Shown piece by piece: positions 44,252 to 53,435 of a stretch of 64,000 nt of DNA. A program made the position numbers and the translations under genes. Under the pieces are notes generated by a model, which was given only the letters and a program-made list of their open reading frames with translations, ran no database searches and was not told the DNA's origin. The stretch comes from JAAYEV01 sp964508195 (lineage in GTDB: Bacteria; Bacillota; Clostridia; Ch29): assembly GCA_964508195.1 (NCBI GenBank), contig CAZDSH010000001.1, forward strand, positions 165,240 through 229,239, written 5' to 3'. The first letter of the stretch is position 1. The number at the start of each line of letters is the position of its first letter.

Positions 44252-45382
44252 TTAATGATATTCTTCATATGCTTTCGTTTTACCCCTGTAATGGGCCAAA
44301 AGTAGATCCACCATGCGCCCATAGCTTTGTACACCATCCCTTTGGATATTGGATTGCAAATAGGCATCATTAATGCGATCGGTAGTTGTCTTCAAAAAAC
44401 CGTCATATTTTCGACATTGTTCGCTCCAAGCATTAAAATCCCTTCGTATTCCGCTGCTATACTTTCCCTTTAGCATCCTGTATCTATCTATGTCTTGACG
44501 TGCCAGCGCATTCATGGAATACTGCAGTGCAACCATTATACCGGAATATTGAAAGTCCATGTCAGGGTGCATTATACAGGCTAAGTGTCCTATATAATTA
44601 GCCTCATCCTCCCTGGCAAAACCCCTTTGATGGGCCATCTCATGGGATGCAGTAAAGGGTATAATGAAATGGGGTTCGTATATGTTCACGTTTGCCTCCC
44701 CGGTAAAGGGAAAGTATATACCACTTATGCCCTGGTACGATAAAACTATGGATAACATTACACCCTTCGGCATTCCATACCTTCCGCCTAATTCCGGGAT
44801 AAGCCCCGCCACGACGTCATAGCCCCTCTGGGCCCTTTTTAACATGTCCCGTGCACCGTAAGCAGATATCATAACACCCCTTTGATCCTCGATCATAAAT
44901 GTTCTTAGTTCGTTTGCCCTTTCTATTAAATACATGCATAACGCCTCTAATTCTTCTATATCGGCCTCCTCTACTTTTAGGTCAGCTATATCGGAAATAG
45001 GTAACCGATGATAATTAAGGCCCCAGACCGTAATGAATCCGAAGTACACAACGCTTATTATAATAGCAAGTATTAAAAACCAGCGAAAAAACAATTTCGC
45101 CCTTCCCCCGGGATCCCTGATTAGTTTTATAAAGCCCTTTACAATACTTATCAAAAAAATGCCTACTATCAAAAGGATTATTATTTCCGCAACAGAAAAC
45201 GGAAATACGCCGGTTGCGCTACTAATAAATTGGGATATGTCCTTATAAATATACTTCGAATAATACCCTTCGACTATATGGGGAAAACGAGTAGCAATAT
45301 AAACTAACCCCAGAGCTATGGGGAACAAAATTATTAAATATACTGTTTTAGGCATCCTTTCCCGGTACATAGCCCTTATCAA
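44252..45382 (-). CDS. DUF3810 membrane protein with HExxH motif
   Basis: 376 residues. Three N-terminal hydrophobic segments (about 12-30, 57-82 and 95-125) are followed by an extracellular or cytoplasmic domain. That domain contains HEMAHQRGF (about 243-251) and, a few residues on, EDEANY, a gluzincin-like zinc arrangement. DUF3810 proteins are widespread and uncharacterised; a membrane-bound metalloprotease is likely. The frame starts with TTG at 45382, with AGAGAG before it; an ATG at the fifth codon is an alternative. Confidence 0.82.
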   Translation of the reverse strand: MIRAMYRERMPKTVYLIILFPIALGLVYIATRFPHIVEGYYSKYIYKDISQFISSATGVFPFSVAEIIILLIVGIFLISIVKGFIKLIRDPGGRAKLFFRWFLILAIIISVVYFGFITVWGLNYHRLPISDIADLKVEEADIEELEALCMYLIERANELRTFMIEDQRGVMISAYGARDMLKRAQRGYDVVAGLIPELGGRYGMPKGVMLSIVLSYQGISGIYFPFTGEANVNIYEPHFIIPFTASHEMAHQRGFAREDEANYIGHLACIMHPDMDFQYSGIMVALQYSMNALARQDIDRYRMLKGKYSSGIRRDFNAWSEQCRKYDGFLKTTTDRINDAYLQSNIQRDGVQSYGRMVDLLLAHYRGKTKAYEEYH

Positions 45383-45505
45383 CTCTCTCTTTTTGTTAAA
45401 TATGTAGAAAACTATTATTTGCCCGATGTACCACCGGTAAAAGGTTCAGCCCTGGTTCTTAGCTTATAATATAAACCAAATATACAAAAAAGTCTAGCAC
45501 ACCTC

Positions 45506-45544
45506 AATAATGCAACGGGGGGTTCACCCCCCCGTTGCATTATT
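45506..45544. terminator. Strong hairpin after the isochorismatase-like gene
   Basis: Perfect 17-bp stem (45506-45522 with 45528-45544) with a five-base loop, about 50 bases after the gene's stop. GC-rich core GGGGGG/CCCCCC with A/T ends (ATTATT). The T run is short on both strands, so it could terminate in either direction. Confidence 0.75.
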
Positions 45545-45595
45545 GGTTTTATAGCTCTCTTTTGTTGACCAATACATCATCCCTTTTATTGATCT

Positions 45596-46111
45596 TTATA
45601 TTATTTTAACGCCGAGGGTTTTCTCCATCTCTTCTAGGGCAAATTCATGGGCCTTTTTATCAAAGGAATCCACGCATTCTTTTCGTACCGTAACATCATA
45701 ACTTAACATCCGGGCGTCTGCAGCAGTATAAAGTACACAAATCTGTGTACAAACACCTACAAGCTCCAATTCAGTTATCCCTAGTTCCCTTAGGGACAAA
45801 TCCAGATCCGTGCCGAAGAACGCACTATACCTCCGTTTACAGATCCTGAGATCTCCCTTTGCAGGCGTTAGTTCATCGACAATCTCACTACCGGGTTCCC
45901 CCTCAAGACAATGGGGCGGAAACATCTTAAACTCCGCATCCTGGGGTAGGTGCCTGTCCATGATATATATAATTGCATCCCCGTTTTTACGGGATTTCTC
46001 TATTCTTGAGGCGACATTTTTTATAATAGTCGTCGAATCACCGATGCTTAGGGCACCGTCTTTATCTAAAAAATCCCTTAACATATCAATAACAAGAAGT
46101 GCCTTTGCCAT
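45596..46111 (-). CDS. Isochorismatase-family cysteine hydrolase (nicotinamidase-like)
   Basis: 171 residues with the catalytic triad pattern of the family: Asp in LVIDMLRDFL (about 7-13), Lys in ICKRRYSAFFGTDL (about 90) and Cys in VGVCTQICVLYTA (about 118-123). FPPHCLEGEPG holds the metal-ligand region (H61 type). Nicotinamidases give nicotinate for NAD salvage; other members act on different amides, so the substrate is not certain. It follows tnaA by about 80 bases and may share its transcript. Confidence 0.87.
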   Translation of the reverse strand: MAKALLVIDMLRDFLDKDGALSIGDSTTIIKNVASRIEKSRKNGDAIIYIMDRHLPQDAEFKMFPPHCLEGEPGSEIVDELTPAKGDLRICKRRYSAFFGTDLDLSLRELGITELELVGVCTQICVLYTAADARMLSYDVTVRKECVDSFDKKAHEFALEEMEKTLGVKII

Positions 46112-46191
46112 CCGTTTTCTCCACCCCCTTTTTCAAGAAATCTCTCTGCTGTTCCCACATAAGCAAGTAGCCCCGCCCCATAGCCCTTATT

Positions 46192-47565
46192 TTATTTGAC
46201 CGGTTTAAGTGTAGCGGTGAAATGTCTTAAAACCTTCGGCTCATATACTATTTCTACACCCCTTAGAGCATCGGGGTTTTTGCTGATATTTATTAGTGCA
46301 TCGGCTATATAGTCCATATGGTTGTTCGTATACACCCTCCGGGGTATCGTAAGCCGCAATAGCTCCATGGGCGATTCTAGCTGTTCACCGGTTTTAGCGT
46401 CCCTACCCAGTAGGAATGAGCCTATCTCCACGCCCCTTACCCCCGCTTCGAGGTAAAGTGCATTTGCTAGGGCCGCCGCCGGGAACTGATGGTACGGTAT
46501 ATGGGGTAACATTTTCTTTGCATCTACGAATACCGCATGACCGCCGGTAGGCGTTTGAATCGGTACACCGCCCTCCATGAGCCTTTGGCCCAGATACGCT
46601 ACCTGGCCTATCCGATACTCGAGGTAGGATTCTTCGATACCCTCCTGCAGCCCTACCGCTAGGGCCTCTAAATCCCTTCCCGCTAATCCGCCGTAAGTGG
46701 GAAATCCTTCGTAGGGCACTACCATGGACCTGCAAGCTAAGTACAATTCTTCATCCTCTTTAATGCCTATAAGCCCGCCTATATTAACGAGCCCGTCTTT
46801 TTTAGCACTCATCGTGAACCCTTCGGCATAGGAGAACATCTCAAGTATTATCTCGTCGATGGATTTGTTATCATAACCTGCTTCACGGTTTTTTATAAAG
46901 TATGCGTTTTCCGCATACCGTGCGGCATCGAAAAATACCCTTACACCATATCTTTGACATATTTCGCTTGTGGCTTTTATATTGGACATGCTGACAGGTT
47001 GCCCGCCGGCACTGTTACAGGTAATGGTAATAACCATACAGGCTATGTTTTCCGTACCCCTCTCTTTTATATAGTTCTCCAGCTTCTCAGTGTCCGTATT
47101 ACCTTTAAAGGGATGCGCTTCCTGCGTATCATAGGCTCTGTCGTGTACGAGGTTAACAGCTATACCCCCGGCCAGCTCAATATGGGCCATTGTAGTATCA
47201 AAGTGCATGTTACCCAATACGTCCTGCCCTTCCTTGATAAGGCCCGGGAACAGTACTTTTTCCGCACCCCTGCCCTGGTGCGTCGGTATTACGTATTTGT
47301 AACCGCTGATGTCCTGCACCGTCTTCTCCAGCTTAGAGAAACTCCTACTTCCCGCATAGGATTCGTCCCCCATCATAATGCCTGCCCATTGCCTGTCGCT
47401 CATTGCACCGGTTCCGCTATCGGATAAAAGGTCGATATATATTTTTTCGGACTTTAACGAAAATACGTTATACCCAGCGTCCTCCAGCGCCTTTTCCCTT
47501 TCCTCCCTTGAAACCAAACTAATAGGTTCCACCATTTTGATTTTAAACGGTTCTGCTTTTTTCAT
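46192..47565 (-). CDS. tnaA: Tryptophanase (PLP-dependent beta-eliminating lyase)
   Basis: Breaks L-tryptophan into indole, pyruvate and ammonia. The 457 residues begin PFKIKMVEPI, the shared opening of tryptophanase and tyrosine phenol-lyase. The PLP Lys lies in TMSAKKDGLVNIGG (about 250-263). Features that point to tryptophanase rather than tyrosine phenol-lyase are the Asp in HFDTTMAHIE (Thr in the lyase), GVRGVEIGSFLLGRD, and YEPKVLRHFTA near the end with the His. GGGAGG precedes the ATG. A promoter and a roughly 100-base leader lie upstream; no TnaC-like leader peptide was found in that leader. Confidence 0.93.
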   Translation of the reverse strand: MKKAEPFKIKMVEPISLVSREEREKALEDAGYNVFSLKSEKIYIDLLSDSGTGAMSDRQWAGIMMGDESYAGSRSFSKLEKTVQDISGYKYVIPTHQGRGAEKVLFPGLIKEGQDVLGNMHFDTTMAHIELAGGIAVNLVHDRAYDTQEAHPFKGNTDTEKLENYIKERGTENIACMVITITCNSAGGQPVSMSNIKATSEICQRYGVRVFFDAARYAENAYFIKNREAGYDNKSIDEIILEMFSYAEGFTMSAKKDGLVNIGGLIGIKEDEELYLACRSMVVPYEGFPTYGGLAGRDLEALAVGLQEGIEESYLEYRIGQVAYLGQRLMEGGVPIQTPTGGHAVFVDAKKMLPHIPYHQFPAAALANALYLEAGVRGVEIGSFLLGRDAKTGEQLESPMELLRLTIPRRVYTNNHMDYIADALINISKNPDALRGVEIVYEPKVLRHFTATLKPVK

Positions 47566-47669
47566 GTTGACCTCCCTTTTTTATTAAGAATTAGGCTGTC
47601 CCGCTTCCGCCCGATGTGTTAACCGGGATAGAAGTAGCCCGAATGTCTCAACGCTTTGGGGTCACTTAT

Positions 47670-47699
47670 ATTATACCCTTACAGGATATGGTATTGCAA
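47670..47699 (-). promoter_or_regulatory. Candidate sigma-A promoter of tnaA
   Basis: Minus strand TTGCAA (47699-47694) and TATAAT (47675-47670) with an 18-base spacer. Transcription would begin near 47663, about 98 bases before the tnaA ATG; the leader contains a modest stem around TATCCCG/CGGGACA. Confidence 0.65.
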
Positions 47700-47777
47700 T
47701 TTTAATTGCCGATTACCTATTTCAAAAACCGCCGATATCCATAACTTTTGATTCATATCCTTAAATAACAGTCACCG

Positions 47778-48500
47778 CTACTTGCACAGCATCATAAATA
47801 GAGATAGCGCGATACCTGACATAAGGGCAATGTAGGAATGGTTCTTTTCGTATGCCCTCGCCTCGGGAAGTAGATGGGATGCAGATACGTAGATTAAAAC
47901 GCCTACAACGAAACCCAGGGCAAGGCCTAATACAGGTTCATTTAAACGGCTTACGAAGGGAAAAGCCAAAAACGCACCAATGGGCGTAGTCAATGCCGCT
48001 ACGAGAAATGCGTACAACAGGGCTTTTTTATCCGTTATGCCGCCCTTTACGAGTACCGAAAAGGTTATGACTCCCTCGGCAAACTCATGTATTACAAGTC
48101 CGAGGCCCGCCATTATACCTACAAAGGTACTTACGCTGAATGTAACAGCATATATTATACCGTCAATAAGGGAGTGTATACCTATACCCTCTACAGCGGT
48201 TATGCCAAAGGCTAATTCCTCCTGCTTCGTCTTATGTTTTATAAGCTTGTTACTGAAAAACATGAATACAAAGCCCGTTAATGCCGCTAGTCCGGCATTA
48301 TCATTCTTCATTATTGCCCGGGGAAAGGCCATTATCAGCGGCGATGCAATCAATACGCCCGCTGCAAAACACATAAAATATTCCTTATTCTTGTCCGCCC
48401 ATTCTTTGTTTTTATAGATAACCCATATCCCAATACAGTTAACTATCATTGCACTTAAAGCGAAGGCTGCAACCCAGATAAACACATTTTGTCCCGTCAT
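47778..48500 (-). CDS. ZIP family metal transporter
   Basis: 240-residue membrane protein with about eight helices. The metal-binding helices are clear: HSLIDGIIYAV (about 107-117) and HEFAEGVITFSVL (about 139-151), the standard H..D/H..EG pattern of ZIP zinc/iron importers. The loop before them is rich in Lys and short (NKLIKHKTKQEEL) rather than His-rich. Stands alone between tnaA and the radical-SAM gene. Confidence 0.92.
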   Translation of the reverse strand: MTGQNVFIWVAAFALSAMIVNCIGIWVIYKNKEWADKNKEYFMCFAAGVLIASPLIMAFPRAIMKNDNAGLAALTGFVFMFFSNKLIKHKTKQEELAFGITAVEGIGIHSLIDGIIYAVTFSVSTFVGIMAGLGLVIHEFAEGVITFSVLVKGGITDKKALLYAFLVAALTTPIGAFLAFPFVSRLNEPVLGLALGFVVGVLIYVSASHLLPEARAYEKNHSYIALMSGIALSLFMMLCK

Positions 48501-48581
48501 TTTTCTACATCTCCCAAAAATAGTTTTATAATATTATGATATATTTTTTGCCTAAAATATTATATTACAAACAGGACGGAT

Positions 48582-49514
48582 TTATTTCAATCTATATGTG
48601 TTATATCCCTTATAATTAATCGCGATCACCTTTCTATCATTTTTTAAACGCTCTAAAACGCCAATAATATTTACATTGTCCCTTGTTTCCAAAAAACCTT
48701 CTATTTCGAACTGATTCATAGGATGACGTTGTATAATGCTCAAAACTGCTTCATAGTCATCCCTTATCTCACTATAAAACCCTTCGGAAACCAGAAGATC
48801 AATAGAAATACCGTCTAAGGCTTTCGCCGCGTTTTTCATCCGTTCATTGTCCACTGCCGTTATTTCGGCCTCCGCCGGCGGTCGCACCGGCGTATTTAGG
48901 TAAAGCCTGTCATATTTAATGTTTTTTAAAACTTTTGAATATTTATCCAAGGCTTCATCATCGTCATTGATGCCCTTTAGCAACATTATTTCGATCCATA
49001 ATTGCCCTTCGAACTGTTCCGAAAATTCTTCTAGTCCCCTTATCATTTGCACATATTCGAGGTCTCCATGGGGTCGGTTAATATTTTTAAAGGAAATTCC
49101 ATCATAGGCATCTAAAGTCGGCAAAATTATATCAGCATTGCTTAAATCTTCCCGTACCTGTAGATCATATAAAAGAGCACCGTTTGTAATGACGGCTATA
49201 GGTTCATCCGTTATATCGCGTATTCCTCCGATAAGTTCCCCGAGGCCTGAATAAAGAGTCGGCTCGCCCTCACCGACGATTGTAATCACATCAAAGGGCA
49301 TGCCCTTGTTAAAAAAAATTTTTAGCTCTTTTAAAATATCCTCAACGGGATAAAACATCTGTCTCTTGTTCGTCATATTATCTGTCCTACCTAATTGACA
49401 GTATATACAGGAATAATTACAGGTTTTCTTTGGTATCGGGCTGATCCCTAAGGATATGCCAAGCCTTCTAGAGGGCACAAGCCCATAAACGTATTTAAAA
49501 TGATCCATAACCAT
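48582..49514 (-). CDS. Radical SAM protein (Elp3-like/YfkAB-type small subfamily)
   Basis: 310 residues. The cluster motif is CNYSCIYCQLG (about 33-43, CxxxCxxC), after VYGLVPSRRLGISLGISP. DVITIVGEGEPTLYSGL (about 76-92) is the GGE-like SAM motif. The last ~70 residues form a winged-helix-like tail. Proteins with exactly this opening are annotated only as radical SAM proteins; no substrate is known to me. The closest neighbours are a ZIP gene and an alkylation-repair glycosylase, which give no functional hint. Confidence 0.87.
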   Translation of the reverse strand: MVMDHFKYVYGLVPSRRLGISLGISPIPKKTCNYSCIYCQLGRTDNMTNKRQMFYPVEDILKELKIFFNKGMPFDVITIVGEGEPTLYSGLGELIGGIRDITDEPIAVITNGALLYDLQVREDLSNADIILPTLDAYDGISFKNINRPHGDLEYVQMIRGLEEFSEQFEGQLWIEIMLLKGINDDDEALDKYSKVLKNIKYDRLYLNTPVRPPAEAEITAVDNERMKNAAKALDGISIDLLVSEGFYSEIRDDYEAVLSIIQRHPMNQFEIEGFLETRDNVNIIGVLERLKNDRKVIAINYKGYNTYRLK

Positions 49515-49683
49515 ACATCCCCATCTTTTATAGTTTTCGAACCCCTATCAAAAGCATGTTCCTATTTAATTTAAGATTTTTATGATGCTTAACATCTATC
49601 CGTTTATCCCAGCCTTATTATAACACATCGAATACAAATCCCCGGCCCTATACGAAATGCTTTATAAATTATTCCGCCATAGT

Positions 49684-50331
49684 TTACAATGTCCGAACAG
49701 TTCTTACGCCGGGATCGTGCATACTAGGAATTGCACCTCCGGCAATGGCCCAAAGGTATAAACTTGCCACGGTACCATAGGGGGAATAACGGCGGGCGTA
49801 TTTATTAAACAGTTCCTTATTGAGCTCCCGATGGCGATATAGCATCCGCATCCCGCGCCGGATTGCAAGATCCTTGTAGCTTACAATATCCATGCGCTGC
49901 ATACCGAATATCATTACCATTTCCGCTGTCCATTGGCCTACGCCCCTTAGGGATGTTAATTCCTTTATTACATCATCATCGGACATCTCATAAAGGCCTT
50001 CGATATTGAATTGTTCTCCCTGGACTTTTTCCGCAAACTCTTTAATATAATCCGCCTTTCTAAAGGTTATACCACAGCTTTGCAGCTCCTCCCTGGAAAG
50101 GCGACAAACAGCGTTGGCGTCCACTGTCCCAAGTTTATTAGATAACCGTTCCCAAACTGTTTTCTGAGCCGTAGTGGATATTTGCTGGCCTACTATATGA
50201 TGTACGACGGAGGAAAACAAATCGCTATCTACTGTCCGGTTTATATGCCCGATATTTTCTATCGCCTTACCGAGTAATTTGTCCTTCTTTTTTAGATGTT
50301 CCGTTACATATTTTTCGTATCTAAAGAACAA
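49684..50331 (-). CDS. DNA-3-methyladenine glycosylase II (AlkA-like, HhH-GPD)
   Basis: 215 residues. The helix-hairpin-helix glycine motif LRGVGQWTAEMVMIF (about 127-141) is followed by the catalytic Asp in SYKDLAIRRG (about 149-158), as in AlkA. VVHHIVGQQIS (about 39-49) is the conserved helix B. It lacks the four-Cys iron-sulfur loop of Nth/MutY. It removes alkylated purines. TTG at 50331 is chosen because AAGGGGTGAT precedes it at eight bases; GTG three codons upstream would leave no space. The dinB gene ends 13 bases earlier, so the two repair genes form one unit. Confidence 0.9.
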   Translation of the reverse strand: MFFRYEKYVTEHLKKKDKLLGKAIENIGHINRTVDSDLFSSVVHHIVGQQISTTAQKTVWERLSNKLGTVDANAVCRLSREELQSCGITFRKADYIKEFAEKVQGEQFNIEGLYEMSDDDVIKELTSLRGVGQWTAEMVMIFGMQRMDIVSYKDLAIRRGMRMLYRHRELNKELFNKYARRYSPYGTVASLYLWAIAGGAIPSMHDPGVRTVRTL

Positions 50332-50343
50332 ATATATCACCCC

Positions 50344-51594
50344 TTACTTTTGCGTACGTTTGTTTTTGTCGTCCATCTGTGCTTTGTATTTTTTGCCTAC
50401 GTTTATATCGGAGCAAAACACTACACCCCGGGCGATAGTATCGGAACCGTATTTTTTACGAATTTTATCAAAGACTCTGTCAAGCTCCATCTCCCTTTCT
50501 TTTCTTTTGTTCGGAAAGAACGATTGTTGGACGTAACCTTTTCGCGTAATGTCTGAAAGGGCCACACCAAGAAGGCGTAGCGGAGTCTTTCCATCCCATA
50601 GCCCTTTAAAAAGCTCCTTTGAGATATTATATATTTCGGAGGTTATATCCGTAGCTTCAGACAAGCTTTTTTGTCGAGTTCTGTTCTTAAAGCTGTTGTC
50701 TCGTATAGTGATTGAAACGCAATAAGCCTTAGCACCATCGGCCCGCATCCTTGATGCGGAGCTATCGGCTAAAGCGAGGAATATTCTATGGGCCTCTTTC
50801 TTTGTAGTTACATCATCCTCCAGAGTCGTCGAGCTGCTATACCCCTTCGCCTCCTCCGCTTCAACCAGCACTTCTGTCTCGTCGACGCCCCTTGCAAAAG
50901 CGTGTATCTTTTCTCCCTGTCTCATGCCAACGAGGGATTGTATCTTCTTTAAATCCGCTACCGCCAGATCGCCTATAGTGTGTATATGGATCCCTTTTAA
51001 ACGTTCAGCAGTCACCCGTCCAACGGCGAACAATTTTTGTACCGGCAATGGCCATAGCTTTGTTTTTATTTCATCAAAAAATAGGGTATGCACCTTATCG
51101 GGCTTTTCGAAATCGCTGGCCATCTTAGCAAGGAGTTTATTTGGTCCTATCCCTATATTAACTGTAAAGTTTAATTTATCACGTATTTCATCCTTTATTT
51201 TTAGGGCAATTTTTATAAAATCAGGGTAGATGCCCTTTGTGCCGCTCATATCCAGGAAGCATTCATCAATAGAATATTTCTCCGCCGTCGGCGCATATTT
51301 ACGACAAATATCCATAAAAGCCCTAGAATTTTTCTCGTATAAGTTAAAATCCGGTCCTGTGATAAAAAGGTCGGGACATTTACGCAGGGCCATTGCAACG
51401 GGCTCGCCGGTCCTTATGCCAAGGTTTTTAGCCGGGATAGATTTTGCTAGTATTACACCGGTACGCTTTGTTCGATCGCCTCCTATAGCCGAGGGAATAA
51501 GCCGTATGTCCTCTCCGCCCCTGGCCATACGCCTTGCGGCTTCCCAAGAAAGGTAAGCGCTATTAACATCAACATGAAATATAAGACGCTGCAT
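50344..51594 (-). CDS. dinB: DNA polymerase IV (Y-family, DinB)
   Basis: 416-residue translesion polymerase. Catalytic carboxylates are in FHVDVNSAYLSWE (about 6-18) and YSIDECFLDMSG (about 101-112). The helix-hairpin-helix thumb (AVGRVTAERLKGIHIHTIGDLA, in parts), and the little-finger domain with SSTTLEDDVTT follow. The C-terminus QSFFPNKRK carries a QxxFFP-like beta-clamp-binding motif about 35 residues from the end. AGGAGGAAAA lies before the ATG. Confidence 0.95.
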   Translation of the reverse strand: MQRLIFHVDVNSAYLSWEAARRMARGGEDIRLIPSAIGGDRTKRTGVILAKSIPAKNLGIRTGEPVAMALRKCPDLFITGPDFNLYEKNSRAFMDICRKYAPTAEKYSIDECFLDMSGTKGIYPDFIKIALKIKDEIRDKLNFTVNIGIGPNKLLAKMASDFEKPDKVHTLFFDEIKTKLWPLPVQKLFAVGRVTAERLKGIHIHTIGDLAVADLKKIQSLVGMRQGEKIHAFARGVDETEVLVEAEEAKGYSSSTTLEDDVTTKKEAHRIFLALADSSASRMRADGAKAYCVSITIRDNSFKNRTRQKSLSEATDITSEIYNISKELFKGLWDGKTPLRLLGVALSDITRKGYVQQSFFPNKRKEREMELDRVFDKIRKKYGSDTIARGVVFCSDINVGKKYKAQMDDKNKRTQK

Positions 51595-51955
51595 AGTATT
51601 GAAATTTTCCTCCTATTACTTCTTTTTCTATTACAGTTTTTTCGCCTGTCGATCCCTTAGCCTGGATCCGTCGTCCTAACCGCCTTCAGCGGCAAAAACC
51701 CTCTACCCGTCAATGTTTCGTTTTTGAATCCCCCGCCCTGTCGTCCTTCACTACAGAAATTTGCCACCTAGTGTATACTACTATATTTCGCCTATAAATT
51801 TAATTCTCCTCCCAAGTTTTACAGCTTCTCCGTTAAGCACTACTAGAAAGTCCATGGAAGGTTCGTACATTTCCCGCTTTTTTTGTTGACAAACCTGCCT
51901 TTGCAATATATTATTTGTTTAAGCGAGTACTTAATCAAAATGTGAGGTGCTTACT
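51595..51955. other. Intergenic region between dinB and the arsR-like gene
   Basis: 361 bases between divergent genes. The right edge contains the promoter listed below. No gene, riboswitch or SOS-type operator was recognised; no convincing LexA box is seen before dinB. Confidence 0.5.
51886..51914 (+). promoter_or_regulatory. Sigma-A promoter of the arsR-like operon
   Basis: TTGACA at 51886-51891 and TATTAT at 51909-51914, 17 bases apart. Transcription would begin near 51921, about 35 bases before the ATG at 51956. Confidence 0.85.
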
Positions 51956-52411
51956 ATGCCCCGATTAATAGAGATACTTAGACCCCTAGCTGAGGAAACT
52001 CGGTACAACCTTATAATATTGCTTTTAAACCATGATTACTGTGTAAGCGCCCTGGCTAGGCGGCTTAATATATCTGAATCCGCGGTATCGCAGCATTTAA
52101 AAGTGCTACGGACCGCTGGCATCGTTAAAGGCAACAAACGGGGCTATTTTATGCATTACCACGTAGACCGGGAACTGTTAAAACAGATGGCTAAGGAGAT
52201 AATTAAATTATCCGAAATAGGTCAAGATAATTCAAAACGCCCTAAAACGTACCCTAGGGTGGTTTGTTCAGCGAAGGGAGGAAATAACAGAATGGATAAA
52301 TCTACGTGTAAACACCCGGAATTACAACCAAAGGAGGGAAGCTGTAGCAAGGGGCAAATCAAGATCTGTCATGGCGGCAACAAAAACCATATCGATAAAA
52401 GTGGGAAATAA
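51956..52411 (+). CDS. ArsR family transcriptional regulator with Cys/His tail
   Basis: 151 residues. The winged-helix domain (about 1-80) reads PLAEETRYNLIILLL, then CVSALARRLNISESAVSQHLKVLRTAGIV, the typical ArsR recognition helix. The C-terminal ~70 residues are unusual: a basic linker and a Cys/His-rich segment (CKHPE, CSKGQIKICHGG, NKNH) that could bind metal. ATG at 51956 follows GTGAGGTG. It heads an operon with an ABC exporter, so metal- or toxin-responsive control of that exporter is likely. Confidence 0.88.
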   Translation: MPRLIEILRPLAEETRYNLIILLLNHDYCVSALARRLNISESAVSQHLKVLRTAGIVKGNKRGYFMHYHVDRELLKQMAKEIIKLSEIGQDNSKRPKTYPRVVCSAKGGNNRMDKSTCKHPELQPKEGSCSKGQIKICHGGNKNHIDKSGK

Positions 52412-52469
52412 AATATGCATACCCTATTTAAAAAAACTACCGGTTAAACGTTTTTAGGAGGCTCGGAAT

Positions 52470-53435
52470 TTGAATGTTATAGAGGTAAGAAACCTTAGTA
52501 AAAGTTTTGGTGAATTCGAAGCTGTAAAAGGGATCAGTTTTTCTGTCAGAAAGGGTGAGACCTTCGGGTTTTTAGGGCCGAACGGCGCGGGCAAAACCAC
52601 TACCATTAATATGCTTACAGGTTTAGCTGGCCCCACCTCCGGCGAAATCACTATTTCTGGGTTAAATGGAATCAAGGACATTAAAAAAGTACAACGGATT
52701 ATCGGAATTGTACCCGATGAAAGTAATCTGTACGATGATATGAGCGGGTTTGATAACCTCGTTTTCTGTGCTTCCCTTTATGGAATCGAAAAAGAAATAC
52801 GGGAAAAAAGGGCGAAGGAACTATTAAAACAGTTCAACCTTCATAATGCCGGGAACCGACCCTTTAAAGCCTATTCAAAAGGGATGAAAAGAAAGCTGAC
52901 CATCGCCGCAGGGATTATTCATGACCCGGAGATATTGTTTTTAGATGAACCTACTACGGGCATTGATGTAGAAAGTGCGAGACAGATAAGGAAGATGATT
53001 AAAGAATTTAAAGAAAAGGGTACGACGGTTTTTTTAACTACCCATTACATCGAAGAAGCCGAAAGGCTATGTCGTAGAATAGGATTTATTGTTGAGGGCA
53101 AGGTTATTAAGGTAAGCAATGTCCAGGATTTAATGGCCGAGGCCCAGCAGGAAAACATTATGGAGTTTACTATGAATAAAACTAATTCCGGTTTAAAGGA
53201 TTCATTATTAGGTGAATTCCCCCACATAAATATTAAAAATATAACGGATCATAGCATAAGGATAGGCTCTGCTAAGGAAATTGAACTGATGCCCTTTATG
53301 AGGTTTTTTGAACATAATGGCATAAAAATAAATGAAGCAAAAATTATACGCCCCTCCCTGGAGGATATATTTGTAAAAGTTACCGGCATCGGAATTGATA
53401 AGCTTAAAAAGGAGAAGGGGGGCAAAGGAAAATGA
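52470..53435 (+). CDS. ABC transporter ATP-binding protein
   Basis: 321 residues. Walker A GPNGAGKTTTINM (about 39-51), signature YSKGMKRKLTIAAGI (about 134-148), Walker B ILFLDEPTTGID and the switch TTHYIEEAERL are intact. The ~100-residue C-terminal extension is of the DrrA/YhaQ type found with ABC-2 exporters. Start is TTG at 52470, eight bases after AGGAGG. The permease gene overlaps it by four bases. Confidence 0.94.
   Translation: MNVIEVRNLSKSFGEFEAVKGISFSVRKGETFGFLGPNGAGKTTTINMLTGLAGPTSGEITISGLNGIKDIKKVQRIIGIVPDESNLYDDMSGFDNLVFCASLYGIEKEIREKRAKELLKQFNLHNAGNRPFKAYSKGMKRKLTIAAGIIHDPEILFLDEPTTGIDVESARQIRKMIKEFKEKGTTVFLTTHYIEEAERLCRRIGFIVEGKVIKVSNVQDLMAEAQQENIMEFTMNKTNSGLKDSLLGEFPHINIKNITDHSIRIGSAKEIELMPFMRFFEHNGIKINEAKIIRPSLEDIFVKVTGIGIDKLKKEKGGKGK

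Noticed and set aside
46403..46735. 110-codon minus-strand open frame
   Set aside because: Out-of-frame shadow inside tnaA; Arg/Gly-rich composition typical of a frame shadow.
46192..47565. Tyrosine phenol-lyase as the identity of the lyase
   Set aside because: Residues at the discriminating places (Asp in FDTT, EIG instead of ERG, HFTA near the end) fit tryptophanase better.
47566..47663. TnaC-like leader peptide before tnaA
   Set aside because: No start codon with a ribosome-binding site and no Trp-containing short frame in the ~100-base leader.
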